Source: Vibrio natriegens NBRC 15636 = ATCC 14048 = DSM 759 (lineage in GTDB: Bacteria > Pseudomonadota > Gammaproteobacteria > Enterobacterales > Vibrionaceae). Taken from it: a DNA stretch of 64,000 bases. Both the position numbers and the translations under genes were made by a program. The first letter of the stretch is position 1. Each line of letters starts with the position of its first letter. The stretch is from NCBI RefSeq assembly GCF_035621455.1, contig NZ_CP141823.1:310001-374000 (forward strand), read 5' to 3'. Positions 52,180-63,600 of this stretch are shown piece after piece. The notes under the pieces were generated by a model. It saw only the letters and a program-made list of their open reading frames with translations. It did no database searches and was not told the origin of the DNA.

Positions 52180-52219
52180 TGATACACATTAAATATCTTT
52201 TACAATTTTAATGTATCAC
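52180..52219 (-). promoter_or_regulatory. PaaX-like operator dyad in front of paaA
   Basis: TGATAC (52180-52185) and GTATCA (52214-52219) form an inverted pair separated by 28 bases. I recall the E. coli PaaX operator as TGATTC-N27-GAATCA, so sequence and geometry are close. Repression at this position would block the main paa operon, and paaX is in the same cluster. Confidence 0.55.
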
Positions 52220-52233
52220 GTAAAAATACATTC
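52211..52233 (-). promoter_or_regulatory. Second dyad in the paaA promoter region
   Basis: AATGTAT-N9-ATACATT, a seven-base inverted repeat overlapping the distal half of the PaaX-like dyad. A related element is found near the Rrf2 gene (20171-20193). Confidence 0.4.
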
Positions 52234-52291
52234 GCAACATAATAATTACAAAAAAGCAAAATGCGGTGCATTTAATTGTTAAATTTGTGAT

Positions 52292-52318
52292 AAAAAAACA
52301 GGGCCTGATGGCCCTGTT
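52292..52318 (-). terminator. Terminator of the paaZ transcript
   Basis: ACAGGGCC pairs with GGCCCTGT around a four-base loop. On the minus strand it follows the paaZ stop and is trailed by seven T. It separates paaZ from the paaABCDEFGHIJK promoter. Confidence 0.92.
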
Positions 52319-52358
52319 GAGTAAGGTTTGCAGAAATTTTTAGCGAATGTCTGACCCG

Positions 52359-54410
52359 TTAAAAGTCACCTTGCTGTCTCGCGACTAAAGTAAGGATCGT
52401 ATAAAGGGCAACCGGCTTTCCGTCCTGATTACACACTTCTACATCCCAGGCCACCACACCCTGCGCCTGTTCTTCAGCAGATCGCTGGCGCTTCTTAATT
52501 TTCTTCTTACACGTCAAATGAACTTGAATGGTATCGCCGATTTTAACCGGTTCAATAAACCTCAGTCCTTCCATTCCATAGTTGGCGAGGACAGGCCCTG
52601 GTGCGGCTTCCACAAACAGCCCTGCAGCGGCTGAAATGACGAAGTATCCGTGCGCAACCCTTTCACCAAACATGGAGTCTTTTGCCGCAATCTTATCCAT
52701 ATGTGCATAGAAGTGATCACCGCTCAAACAACCAAAGTTAACGATATCCGCTTCTGTTATCGTTCTTCTTGCTGTCGTAAGGGTTTCGCCGATTTGCAAA
52801 TCTTCGAAGTACTTTTTGAACGGATGTATAGGATCAGAGACTGTTTCAGCCCCGCGAACCCACTCTCGACCTATTTTAGCCAGCATGGTTGGTGAGCCTT
52901 GAATCGCGGTGCGCTGCATATAGTGTTTTACTCCACGCAACCCACCCATTTCTTCACCTCCACCAGCACGTCCCGGACCACCATGAACAAGCATTGGTAA
53001 CGGAGAGCCGTGACCGGTGGATTCCTTGGATGATTCTTCATTCAAGATATGTAAACGACCATGAGATGACCCAATTGCAAGTGTCAGCTGAGCAGCCACA
53101 TTCCCGGATGCGGTAACGATACTGCCTACTAAGCTGCCCTGACCTTTTTTGGCTAACACTGCTGCATCGCTGAGGTCGCTGTATGGCATAAGTGTACATA
53201 CCGGGCCAAATGCCTCGACAGAATGGACCTCCTCTACCTCATGAGGGTTGTTGCAGCGAAGCAGAGTTGGCGGATAGAAAGCGCCCTCACTTGGGCCCTG
53301 AACACTCATATCTGACGTATTTCCACCCGTCAGTACATCGCAATAATTGGATAACGTTGTGACTTTTTCTTTGACGTCGTCTAGTTGGCTTTTACTCACC
53401 AACGCGCCCATCTTGACGCCTTCAATTGCAGGGTCACCGACGACAACTTTCTCAAGTTTTGACGTTAGTGCTGTGGCGACTTCATCAATCAAATGCTCAG
53501 GTACGATGGCGCGGCGAATCGCAGTACATTTTTGTCCTGCTTTCACTGTCATCTCACGAGTAACTTCACGCACAAACAGCGCGAACTCCGGCATATCAGG
53601 CGTAACATCAGCACCTAAAATGGCACAGTTCAATGAGTCAGCTTCCATCGTGAATGGAATGGATTTCTGCGTAATCGAAGGGTGAGAGCGCAGCATTTGG
53701 CCTGTTTGCGCTGAACCGGTGAATGTTACGACATCTTGATACTCGAGGTGCTCAAACATGTCGCCAACAGAGCCACAGATAACCTGAATAGCACCTTCCG
53801 GTACGATACCGCTGTCTTGCATCGCTTTAACCATTGCTTGCGTCAGATATGCGGTTTCCGTTGCCGGTTTAACGATCGCCGCCACACCGCCTAACCAGGT
53901 CGGAGCGAGCTTTTCTAACATCCCCCAGCAAGGAAAGTTGTACGCATTAATGTGAAGAGCAACACCGGCCTTGCTGGTCAGAAAGTGTCGAGCCGCGAAG
54001 CCGCCTTCCTTAGAAAGAGGCAGCAATTCATCTTCCGGCCAAATGGTGTCGTTCGGTAGCTCGCGGTTTGCAAGACCAGAGTAATTGAACAAGGTACTGA
54101 CACCCCCTTCAATATCAATCCAAGAATCCATTCTTGTTGCGCCAGTGTGTTGTGAAAGCGCGTAAAATTCTTCCTTTCGGGAAAGCAGGTACTTAGCCAA
54201 ATCTTTGATCATATTGGCCCGTTCTAAGAACGTCATTTGGGAAAGCGCTTTAGTGCCTCGCTCTCTTCCGTATTCCAGGACCTTAGAAGAATCCATGCCA
54301 TCCGCATTGACCTGATACAACGCTTCACCAGTAATTGCACTTGAAACCACTCGTGGCTTCCCGTTTCCAAAATACCATTCTCCGGCTACGTAACTGGTTA
54401 ATTGTTCCAT
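52359..54410 (-). CDS. paaZ: Bifunctional ring-opening enzyme PaaZ
   Basis: A 683-aa fusion that hydrolyses oxepin-CoA and oxidises the resulting semialdehyde. The N-terminal aldehyde dehydrogenase domain (about 1-520) has [13 protein letters not shown] near residue 225 and the catalytic cysteine in [12 protein letters not shown] near 295. The C-terminal MaoC-like hydratase domain (about 535-680) has [14 protein letters not shown] and [16 protein letters not shown]. Both active halves are intact. It is transcribed alone, ahead of its own terminator, and is divergent from TRAP transporter genes with operator-like dyads between them. Confidence 0.95.
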   Translation of the reverse strand: MEQLTSYVAGEWYFGNGKPRVVSSAITGEALYQVNADGMDSSKVLEYGRERGTKALSQMTFLERANMIKDLAKYLLSRKEEFYALSQHTGATRMDSWIDIEGGVSTLFNYSGLANRELPNDTIWPEDELLPLSKEGGFAARHFLTSKAGVALHINAYNFPCWGMLEKLAPTWLGGVAAIVKPATETAYLTQAMVKAMQDSGIVPEGAIQVICGSVGDMFEHLEYQDVVTFTGSAQTGQMLRSHPSITQKSIPFTMEADSLNCAILGADVTPDMPEFALFVREVTREMTVKAGQKCTAIRRAIVPEHLIDEVATALTSKLEKVVVGDPAIEGVKMGALVSKSQLDDVKEKVTTLSNYCDVLTGGNTSDMSVQGPSEGAFYPPTLLRCNNPHEVEEVHSVEAFGPVCTLMPYSDLSDAAVLAKKGQGSLVGSIVTASGNVAAQLTLAIGSSHGRLHILNEESSKESTGHGSPLPMLVHGGPGRAGGGEEMGGLRGVKHYMQRTAIQGSPTMLAKIGREWVRGAETVSDPIHPFKKYFEDLQIGETLTTARRTITEADIVNFGCLSGDHFYAHMDKIAAKDSMFGERVAHGYFVISAAAGLFVEAAPGPVLANYGMEGLRFIEPVKIGDTIQVHLTCKKKIKKRQRSAEEQAQGVVAWDVEVCNQDGKPVALYTILTLVARQQGDF

Positions 54411-54572
54411 TTCTATACCTCGTTAATCCTTAATGCTGTAGCAATTGCCTCACTAGAGTTTTCCACCAAATGACATGCTGAATTCGGCGTTAGCACATCA
54501 CTTATGAAATGGCTGTGTTGTTCATCTTCAAAACAAGCTCTGATTCACAAAATCACAATTCATTAACAATCA

Positions 54573-54617
54573 TGATACACAACCATCATTTTAAATGATA
54601 CGTTTAAATTATCATTT
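54573..54617. promoter_or_regulatory. Operator-like dyads between paaZ and the TRAP genes
   Basis: AAATGATA (54593-54600) and TATCATTT (54610-54617) form an eight-base inverted repeat with a nine-base spacer. TGATAC half-sites occur at 54573-54578 and 54596-54601, and TTATCA at 54609-54614. The half-site matches that in front of paaA, suggesting shared PaaX control of both divergent units. Confidence 0.5.
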
Positions 54618-54683
54618 GACCTAATTATGTGTCATTTGGTGAGGAGATTAATTTATTTTAATGGGACTTACAAAGGAATCAGT

Positions 54684-55718
54684 ATGTTTAAATCAACCGT
54701 AGCTAAAGGCCTGGCAGGATTGCTCGCTTCCACCCTATTGGTGAGTCACAGTGCTCAAGCACAAACGCACGAACTAAAAATCGCAACATGGCTCAGTCCA
54801 ATGCAGACAATGAATGCTGATGTACTGCCAACTTGGGGGAAATGGATAGAAGAAGCCACTGATGGACGTGTCACGATTAAACTGGAATACGACTTGGCTC
54901 ACCCCAAAAGTCTTGTTGAATTAGTCGAAGATGGCGCGGTTGATGCCGCTTGGACATTTCATGGTTATCTCCCAGGACGTTTTCGCTTAACTCAAATTGC
55001 TGAGCTTCCAGGCAACAAGGCCAGTGGTGAAGCCGCTTCTGTCGCTCACTGGCGCGTTAACGAGAAGTACTTTAAAAGCTCATTTGAATACAACGGCGTC
55101 GAACTGGCCGGGGTATTTGTTCATGGGCCTGGTCAAGTCCATATGCGCGAGCCGATCGAATCTCTTAAAGATCTGAAAGGCAAAAAAATGCGTGTAGGTG
55201 GTGGTATCTCCACCGAAGTAGGTAATCTTCTGGAAGTGTCGGGCGTAAGCGCACCTGCAACAAAAGCGTATGAGATGCTATCGCAAGGTGTAGCAGATGG
55301 TCTGTTCATGCAAATGGACATGATGAAAGCTGCTCGCTTTAAAGATGTCGCACCATACAGCTACAAGCTACCAACTGGTTTATATCTCGGCTCATTTGGC
55401 ATTTTCATCAGTCCTCAATTTATGGAAAAACTCTCTGAAGAAGATCGTCAGGCAATCAGAAGCGTATCTGGCGAAAAGCTCTCCGCACTGGCAGGCCGTT
55501 ACTGGTCCAAAGCCGATGAAATTGGTGAGGCTGATATTATCGCGTCAGGCAGCAAAGTAGAGAACTTGTCTGATGAAGATGTTCAATATTATGAGCGACT
55601 TACTCAAGGTCTTGACGATAAATGGGTGAAATCAGTTAAGTCGCGTAAAGTCGACGCCCAAGCGGCATTAACCGAGTTCAGAAAAATCGTTAATGGCTAC
55701 GAGCCAATCGAGCTTTAG
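54684..55718 (+). CDS. TRAP transporter substrate-binding protein (DctP family)
   Basis: A 344-aa periplasmic binding protein. The signal peptide MFKSTVAKGLAGLLASTLLV is followed by a likely cleavage after SAQA. The mature protein begins QTHELKIATWLSP and contains TRAP-binding segments such as PKSLVELVEDGAVDAAW, LKDLKGKKMRVGGG near residue 160 and the conserved-arginine region KMRV. The ATG at 54684 is chosen over one at 54627 because AAAGGA precedes it and the signal peptide starts there. It is the first gene of a three-gene TRAP operon divergent from paaZ. Confidence 0.92.
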   Translation: MFKSTVAKGLAGLLASTLLVSHSAQAQTHELKIATWLSPMQTMNADVLPTWGKWIEEATDGRVTIKLEYDLAHPKSLVELVEDGAVDAAWTFHGYLPGRFRLTQIAELPGNKASGEAASVAHWRVNEKYFKSSFEYNGVELAGVFVHGPGQVHMREPIESLKDLKGKKMRVGGGISTEVGNLLEVSGVSAPATKAYEMLSQGVADGLFMQMDMMKAARFKDVAPYSYKLPTGLYLGSFGIFISPQFMEKLSEEDRQAIRSVSGEKLSALAGRYWSKADEIGEADIIASGSKVENLSDEDVQYYERLTQGLDDKWVKSVKSRKVDAQAALTEFRKIVNGYEPIEL

Positions 55719-55724
55719 GAATCA

Positions 55725-56252
55725 ATGATGAACAACTCATTAATTTGGTTTACCAAAAGTTGGGAGTCTACTGCCCAACTTTTGGATAAGTTTCTGAAGC
55801 TGTGTGCGTGTCTGATATTACTCTCGATGATGCTGCTTACCTGTATCGATGTAATAGGACGCTACCTGTTTGAAAAGCCAGTAACCGGAAGTGTAGAACT
55901 CACAGAGTTACTTTTAGGTGCACTCATTTTCTCTACGATGCCATTGGTGACATGGCGTAAAGAGCATATCAGTGTTGACCTGACCGATAGCATTATTCCC
56001 AGAAAGGTAAAAAACATACGCGATATGGGCTTTGATGCCGTAGTTTCGCTTTGTCTCTCAGTAATGGGATTCAAAGTATGGGAACTGGGGGACCGAGCAC
56101 TAATGTACGGAGAGATGACCGAATATCTCGAAATCCCAACCTATTATTTTGTCTATTTTCTGGCTATTTCATGCTGGCTAACCGCAATCACTTCTCTTGT
56201 TTTAGTGATTACGCGAATCTTTAACAAAGAGTATTTGAATCAGAGGGATTGA
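55725..56252 (+). CDS. TRAP transporter small permease (DctQ family)
   Basis: A 175-aa small membrane subunit with four predicted spans. It has the DctQ-like first helix region CACLILLSMMLLTCIDVIGRY (split near residues 28-48), VTGSVELTELLLGALIFSTMPL near 60-80, and the following TWRKEHISVDLTD. Two ATG codons are in tandem at the start, with TAGGA upstream. It begins six bases after the binding protein stop and ends one base before the large permease start, so all three are co-translated. Confidence 0.9.
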   Translation: MMNNSLIWFTKSWESTAQLLDKFLKLCACLILLSMMLLTCIDVIGRYLFEKPVTGSVELTELLLGALIFSTMPLVTWRKEHISVDLTDSIIPRKVKNIRDMGFDAVVSLCLSVMGFKVWELGDRALMYGEMTEYLEIPTYYFVYFLAISCWLTAITSLVLVITRIFNKEYLNQRD

Positions 56253-56253
56253 T

Positions 56254-57549
56254 ATGACTATTGCCTTAATTGGTTTCGCAGTACTGATGATGCTAATACT
56301 GTTAAGAATGCCGATCGCGTTTGCAATGGGTGTGGTGGGGTTCGTAGGCTATGCCGCTCTGGGGGACTGGAACTTTAACGGTGCGCTAACCGTCAGTGCT
56401 AAACGACTGATCGACACTGCGCAGGATTATGGCTTGTCGGTCATCCCTATGTTTATTCTGATGGGGAACTTAATCACTCGCGCGGGTATGTCTCAAGAAC
56501 TGTACAGAGCTTGTTATGCGTTCTTGGGCCACTATCGCGGCGGATTAGCAATGGCAACTGTAGCGGCATGTGGTGGTTTCTCAGCCATTTCAGGCTCTAG
56601 CCTGGCGACGTCAGCAACCATGGCTAAGGTTGCCATGCCTTCTATGAGAAAGTATGGCTATTCAGATGGTTTAGCCGCAGCATCCATAGCGGCAGGCGGG
56701 ACGCTAGGGATTTTGATTCCACCGAGTGTCATCCTAATTATCTATGGAGTACTCACCGAACAGAGCATTCGAGATCTTTTCGCAGCAGGCTTTATCCCGG
56801 GCATACTTGGTATCTTCATGTATCTTTTAGCCACAAAATACGTTGTATGGCGTAACCCAAATGCGGGTCCTAAAGGTGAAAAGATGTCTAAGGAAGATAA
56901 AAAGGCCGCGCTGAAGTCTGTCTCGGGTATTCTTGGGTTGTTCGCACTAGTAATGGGCGGAATATATCTGGGTGCCTTTACGCCAACTGAAGCGGCAGGT
57001 ATTGGGGCCGGTGGTGCCTTTGCTATTGCACTCTATCGCCGTTCTCTGACCATCAGTGTGCTTAAAGAGATCCTGATTGATACCGCGAGAACCTCTACCA
57101 TGCTGTTTGGGGTCATTATCGGGGCACTTATTTACTCAAACTTTGTCAACCGCACTGGGTTGCCTCATGAGCTCGTCACCTGGATGGAATCTTTCGGCGC
57201 AGAGCCAATCTATGTGATTCTGGCGATCATGGGGATTTACATCCTACTCGGCACTGTGTTTGAAAGCCTTTCGATGCTTCTGCTGACAGTACCAGTATTC
57301 TACCCATTGGTTGCAAGCTTAGGCTTTGATCTGGTCTGGTTTGGTATTGTGGTCGTGGTTGTCACTGAGATAAGTCTTATTACCCCGCCGGTAGGATTGA
57401 ACATTTTTGTGCTCAGCAGTGTCGTCAAAGACATCAAAACCAGCACGATATTCAAAGGTGTCACTCCTTATTGGTGCGCAGATATCGTTCGATTACTGTT
57501 GTTACTACTGATTCCGCCATTGTCCCTATGGCTACCAAGTATTATGTAA
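56254..57549 (+). CDS. TRAP transporter large permease (DctM family)
   Basis: A 431-aa membrane protein with about twelve spans forming the sodium-coupled channel. Family motifs include FILMGNLITRAGMSQELYRA near residue 70, GGFSAISGSSLATSATMAKVA near 105, AAGGTLGILIPPSVILIIYG near 147 and FTPTEAAGIGAGGA near 245. The location next to paaZ and the shared half-sites suggest an arylacetate or related carboxylate substrate. This is inference; DctPQM families carry many organic acids. Confidence 0.92.
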   Translation: MTIALIGFAVLMMLILLRMPIAFAMGVVGFVGYAALGDWNFNGALTVSAKRLIDTAQDYGLSVIPMFILMGNLITRAGMSQELYRACYAFLGHYRGGLAMATVAACGGFSAISGSSLATSATMAKVAMPSMRKYGYSDGLAAASIAAGGTLGILIPPSVILIIYGVLTEQSIRDLFAAGFIPGILGIFMYLLATKYVVWRNPNAGPKGEKMSKEDKKAALKSVSGILGLFALVMGGIYLGAFTPTEAAGIGAGGAFAIALYRRSLTISVLKEILIDTARTSTMLFGVIIGALIYSNFVNRTGLPHELVTWMESFGAEPIYVILAIMGIYILLGTVFESLSMLLLTVPVFYPLVASLGFDLVWFGIVVVVVTEISLITPPVGLNIFVLSSVVKDIKTSTIFKGVTPYWCADIVRLLLLLLIPPLSLWLPSIM

Positions 57550-57604
57550 CAAATGTGCGAGCGCTACTTATATAAACACCGTAAGCATGTTAATAACTTA
57601 AATA

Positions 57605-57634
57605 TAAAAAGAGCCGCATATCGCGGCTCTTTTA
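57605..57634. terminator. Bidirectional terminator between the TRAP operon and the giant repeat gene
   Basis: GAGCCGC pairs with GCGGCTC around a five-base loop, flanked by AAAAA and TTTT. It lies between convergent stops at 57549 and 57654. Confidence 0.9.
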
Positions 57635-57653
57635 GTTTCAAGCAGACTTCTTT

Positions 57654-60600
57654 CTAGATTTGATTGTGCATGTCATTGAGCCCTGAATTTAACAGGTCAT
57701 CATCACTATGATGATCATGATTATCTGGCGTTTCTTCTAAACCCTTATCATGGGCTTTCGCCAAATTTTTATCATGGTCATGCACTAACGCGTCGGAAAG
57801 GTCGGCATCATGATTTGGTACTGGATTTACATCAGATAAGTCATCGACTAACTGAGTACTGCTGTGCAGATAATGATCAAGTTTAGTTTCTGCTGCAGGG
57901 GCCACTTCACTCGGTGACAATCCAACCATATTGAGATAATGATCGACAGGACGTGTTTGATCATCGGCTGGTAAAGACTTGTGCAATGAACTATCCGATT
58001 GACTAGTGTAATCAGCTCCTGTCACATCATCCGACAGCAAAACGGTAAATTCAGCCACCGGTTCGATATCTGTCCCTACCTCATCATGCTGAGATGCTGG
58101 GGGCGCAGGACTAACACCGGATGCAGAGGTCACGGTCATATCAACCAGATGGGTCGATTCCTGATTGTGACCACTATGCCCATGCACGTAGGTAACATCT
58201 AAATTGACCTTTACGTCCACATTCGAAGCATGAACATCATGATACACAATCTGGAAGAGGTCATGATGTTCTTCAGAAGAGGTTTGCCCGGCCCAATGTG
58301 TACCGCCTGCCGTTTTATCGCCGGGGACTGGCGCGTCACTATAGATATACTCGACATGTCCAGTATCCGGGTCTATCGTCAGTGTTCCGTACTGGCCTTT
58401 TAGGCTTGTCATCGTATGGCCTTGACCATCAGATATTGCCCAGCCTCCTCCTTGCTGTGTTGGCATTAACTGCTGTAACAATGGGGGGACAACTAAATCG
58501 CCCGATATATGGGAACCGATGCCTCCCCCACCTGTTGGAGTTGGTGGTGTTAGGAATGACATCGAAGGTACAGGGTTTGTTGTATCCGGTATAAATAATG
58601 GACTCGTCGAGGAAGCTGAATTACCAGCATGATCAACCACGGTTGCAATAACGCTATTCAACCCACCGGGAAGAGCACTAATATCTGTCGCATCGACAGT
58701 CGTACTCCATTGCTGATTTACAACTGTGGCCTGATAGTCTTGTCCGCCCAATGATATGTTAACGATTTGTCCATCTTCGACACCATTTACTGTGCCCGAA
58801 ACAACAAGATCCTCGTGATGTTCAGTGGGATCCAACATGTTATCTCCACTGATAAGGTCTATATCTATGGAAGCTGAATCATCAACGCTATATTGATGCG
58901 TATCACTTACCGTGGATTTATTGCCAGCGACATCTTCAGCTGAGACACTGGCGACAATTTCACTATTTGCTCCTAATACTCCTCCCGGAACATCAACGGC
59001 AAAACGGTGATTTGTATCGACCACAGCATTGTAGCTAGAGCCTCCAATATCTAATGTCACGACAGAACCGGGAGAGACTTCACTCCCTACTGAACCACCG
59101 ACAGAGACAACACTACTCAGCTCACTATGATTAAGTACATCATCTGAAGTAATCGGATCAAGCGTGATGGATACCGGAGGGGGCGTCGTGTCGATTTCAA
59201 TATCCAGAACGCTTGACTGTCCGGTACCACTACCCGAAGGATCAACCGCTGAAGCGACCAAGTGATGAGTCGATTCATGAAGCTGTGGCAATGTAACCTG
59301 ATAGTGACCACTGCCATCTGACAGTGCATTCGCCACTACAACACCATTTTCAGAAATTGTGACTGTAGAGAACGGTATCGAGGTAGTACCCACAATGGTT
59401 GGCGTGTCATCATTTGTGATATGGTCCTGATCAGACACGCCACTATCGCTGGTTACGTCAAGCTGTAGTGTGACGGCATTAGTCAGTGACGGTGTAACAA
59501 CGTGAGAGTTCGCCACCGTAGTGGTTAGGACTGGCGGTGCGAGTACCTGTGTCTGAATCGTTGGCTGTGTTGTGCCTGCGACTGGAGCAGAAAGCGTACC
59601 ACTAACATCAAAGGTAAGATATTTAGTCTCAGTACCGCCGTGGTTATCTGAAACTTGAACTTCGAACGTATCTTGACCGCTGTATGTCTGACTGGAGGCT
59701 TGGTAAGTCATACCCGTGACTGTTGAATGTTGTGTATATACATACGCACCAGTCTGAGGATTTAGTGTTAGGTCACCAAATAAACCAGAAGGTTGGCTGA
59801 CGCCAAACGTATGAGTATCCGAGCTGTCTACATCGTTCTCAACGAGTGTTCCCGTAGTCATGCCTTGCGTATGAACAGTCAGTGTCGGGACGTCATTTGT
59901 CCCAGTTACTATAATAGTCAAATCTTGTGTATCAGTAGCACCCGCACTGTCGGTCACAGTGACCGGAATGGTCAGCGTCTGACTTTGCCCTGCTGGCAAC
60001 GATTGATAGGCGGCATCCGTTGGGTCAAACACCCAGCTACCGTCAGAGTTGAACGTCAGACCAGACACCGGATTGGCAATTGAATAGCTCAGTGTATCGC
60101 CCACATCCGGGTCGGTAGCGATAAGTTGACCGGACGCTTTCTGGCCGTCCTCGTCGACGGAAACCGACGCTATCGGGGTCATCACCGGTGCATCGTTGGT
60201 GTTATTGACGGTGAGGTTAAATTGCGTGGTGACACTCGCCCCTTGCGAGTCCGTGGCAGTCACGCTAATCGGGACGCTGCCCACATCGCTATTAGTCGGT
60301 GTACCGCTGAATGTGCCCGTCGAGGCATCAAAGTGCAACCACGTCGGTAAACTACCGGTGGAGAGCGTCAAGGTATCGCCATGGTCAATATCGCCGAACG
60401 TATCTGATGGCACAGTAAAACTGAACGCGCTATCTTCATTGATTTGCTGATTTACTACGCTGTGCGCCACGATTGGGGCGTCGTTCGTCCCCTCTATCGT
60501 CACGCTGATGGTGTGCGGGGTGCCATCGACACTGGTGACAGTGATGGAATCCGTTAATGGCTCACCCGCCGCCAGTTGTTGGATATCGGGCTGATTATTA

Positions 60601-63600
60601 TCAGCGTGATACTGCCACTGCCCGTCAGCACTAAGTGAGAAATGACCATAACCCGAATCACTGATGACATCCGTGATCGGTGTGAATGCAGCTTCACCGC
60701 TGTCTACATCCTGAACCGTCAGTTGCCCACTGGCTTCCAGATCACCCAATGTTGAGACCGCCGAGTCTTCTTTCAGCTGCGCTCCTGCACCAGATATGAC
60801 TGCGCCATCATTGGTACCATTTACTGTAATGACTAAGTTCTGAACATCCGTCGCACCTGCTGCGTCCGTCACCGTGACCGGGATGGTCAGTGTCTGGCTT
60901 TGTGCTGCTGGCAACGATTGATAGGCGGCATCCGTTGGGTCAAACACCCAACTGCCATCCGGCTTGAACGTCAGGCCGGATACCGGATTGGCAATCGAAT
61001 AGCTCAGCGTATCACCTGTATCCGGGTCGGTGGCGATAAGTTGACCGGACGCTTTCTGGCCGTCTTCATCGACAGAAACAGACGCTATCGGGGTCATCAC
61101 CGGTGCATCGTTGGTGTTATTGACAGTGAGGTTAAATTGCGTGGTGACACTCGCCCCTTGCGAGTCCGTGGCAGTCACGCTAATCGGCACACTGCCCACA
61201 TCACTGTTGGTTGGCGTGCCGCTAAACGTTCCGGTGGATGCATCAAAATGCAGCCACGTCGGTAAGCTACCTGTGGAGAGCGTCAAGTTATCGCCATGGT
61301 CAATATCACCAAAGGTGTCACTTGGCAGCGTGAACTGTAACGCGCTGTCTTCATCTATTTGCTGATTTACTACGCTGTGCGCCACGATTGGGGCGTCGTT
61401 CGTCCCCTCTATCGTCACGCTGATGGTATGCGGGGTGCCATCCACACTGGTGACAATGATGGAGTCTGTTAATGGCTCACCCGCTGCCAGTTGTTGGATT
61501 GCGGGCTGATTATTATCAGCGTGATACTGCCACTGCCCGTCGGCACTGAGTGAGAAATGACCATAACCCGAGTCACTGGTGACATCCGTGATCGGCGTGA
61601 ATGCGGCTTCACCGCTGTCTACATCCTGAACCGTTAACTGCCCGTTAGCTTCCAGCTCTCCCGACGCTGAGACCGCCGAGTCTTCTTTCAGCTGCGCTCC
61701 AGCGCCAGATATGACTGCGCCATCATTGGTACCATTCACGGTAATGACTAAATTCTGCACATCTGTTGCGCCTGCGGCGTCCGTCACCGTGACAGGGATA
61801 GTAAGAGTCTGACTTTGCCCTGCTGGCAACGATTGATAGGCTGCATCCGTTGGATCAAACACCCAGCTACCGTCAGGATTGAACGTCAGACCGGACACCG
61901 GACTGGCAATCGAATAGCTCAACGTATCACCCACATCCGGGTCGGTCGCAATGAGTTGACCAGATGCTTGCTGGCCGTCCTCGTCGACAGAAACTGACGC
62001 GATCGGAGTCAGCGTTGGCGCATCATTGACATTGTTGACGGTTAAATCAAAGGTGGTCGATATCTGAGCACCGTGATCGTCGGTCGCCGTCACCGTGACT
62101 GGTGTGCTGCCCACATCGCTGTTGGTTGGCGTGCCGCTAAAGGTGCCAGTCGCTGCATCAAAGTGCAGCCAGGTTGGTAAGCTACCAGTGGAGAGCGTCA
62201 AGGTATCGCCATGGTCAATATCACCAAAGGTGTCAGTTGGCAGCGTGAACTGGAACGCGCTGTCTTCATCGATTTGTTGAGACGCAACGCTGTGCGCCAC
62301 GATTGGCGCATCGTTCGTCCCCTCTATCGTCACGCTGATGGTGTGCGTGGTGCCATCCACACTGGTGACGGTGATGGAATCTGTTAATGGCTCACCCGCC
62401 GCCAGTTGTTGGATATAGGGCTGATTATTATCAGCGTGATACTGCCACTGCCCGTCAGCACTGAGTGAGAAATGACCATAACCCGAATCACTGATGACAT
62501 CCGTGATCGGCGTGAATGCGGCTTCACCGCTGTCTACGTCCTGAACCGTTAACTGCCCGTTCGCTTCCAGCTCTCCCGACGCTGAGACCGCCGAGTCTTC
62601 TTTCAGCTGCGCTCCAGCGCCAGATATGACTGCGCCATCATTAGTGCCATTCACGGTAATGACCAAGTTCTGCACATCGGTCGCACCGGCGACGTCCGTC
62701 ACCGTGACCGGAATGGTCAGCGTCTGACTTTGCCCTGCTGGCAACGATTGATAGGCGGCATCCGTTGGATCAAACACCCAGCTGCCATCCGGATTGAACG
62801 TCAGACCGGACACCGGATTGGCAATCGAATAGCTCAGCGTATCTCCTGCATCCGGGTCGGTAGCAATAAGTTGACCAGACCCTTTCTGGCTGTCCTCGTC
62901 GACAGACACCGACGCTATCGGGGTCAGCGTTGGCGCATCATTGACATTGTTGACGGTCAAATCAAAGGTAGTCGACACCTGAGCACCGTGATTGTCTGTC
63001 GCCGTCACCGTGACTGGCGTGCTGCCCACATCGCTGTTGGTTGGTGTGCCACTGAACGTTCCCGTCGAGGCATCAAAGTGCAGCCACGTTGGTAATGTGC
63101 CTGTTGACAGTGTCATCGTGTCGCCGATGTCGATATCGGTGAACGTGTCTGAAGGTACAGTAAAACTGAAGACCGTGTCTTCGTCAGCAACCGCACCACT
63201 AATGGCATGGTTAACCACCGGACCATCGTTCGTGCCCATAATGCGTACCACTACATCACGGCTGGCACTGCCATCCGCTGAGCTGACCGTGAAACGCTCA
63301 ACAATTTCCCCCTGACCGTTCTGGCCCAATGCTTGTATCGCTGGATTGTTGTTGTCTGCGCTGTAGCTCCAATGGCCCTGCTCATCAATACTGAAACGGC
63401 CATACTGACCCGTCACGCTTTGCGCAGTAATATGTGATTCGCCACTGTCTATATCCAGCACGGCCAGGCGACCATTGGCTATCAGCTCTCCATGGTTGAC
63501 ATCTAGATCTTCTGAAACCATGTGCTGCGACAACCCTCCCATCCGGGCGCCATCATTGGTGCCATTCACAGTAATGACTAAGTTCTGAACATCGGTCGCA

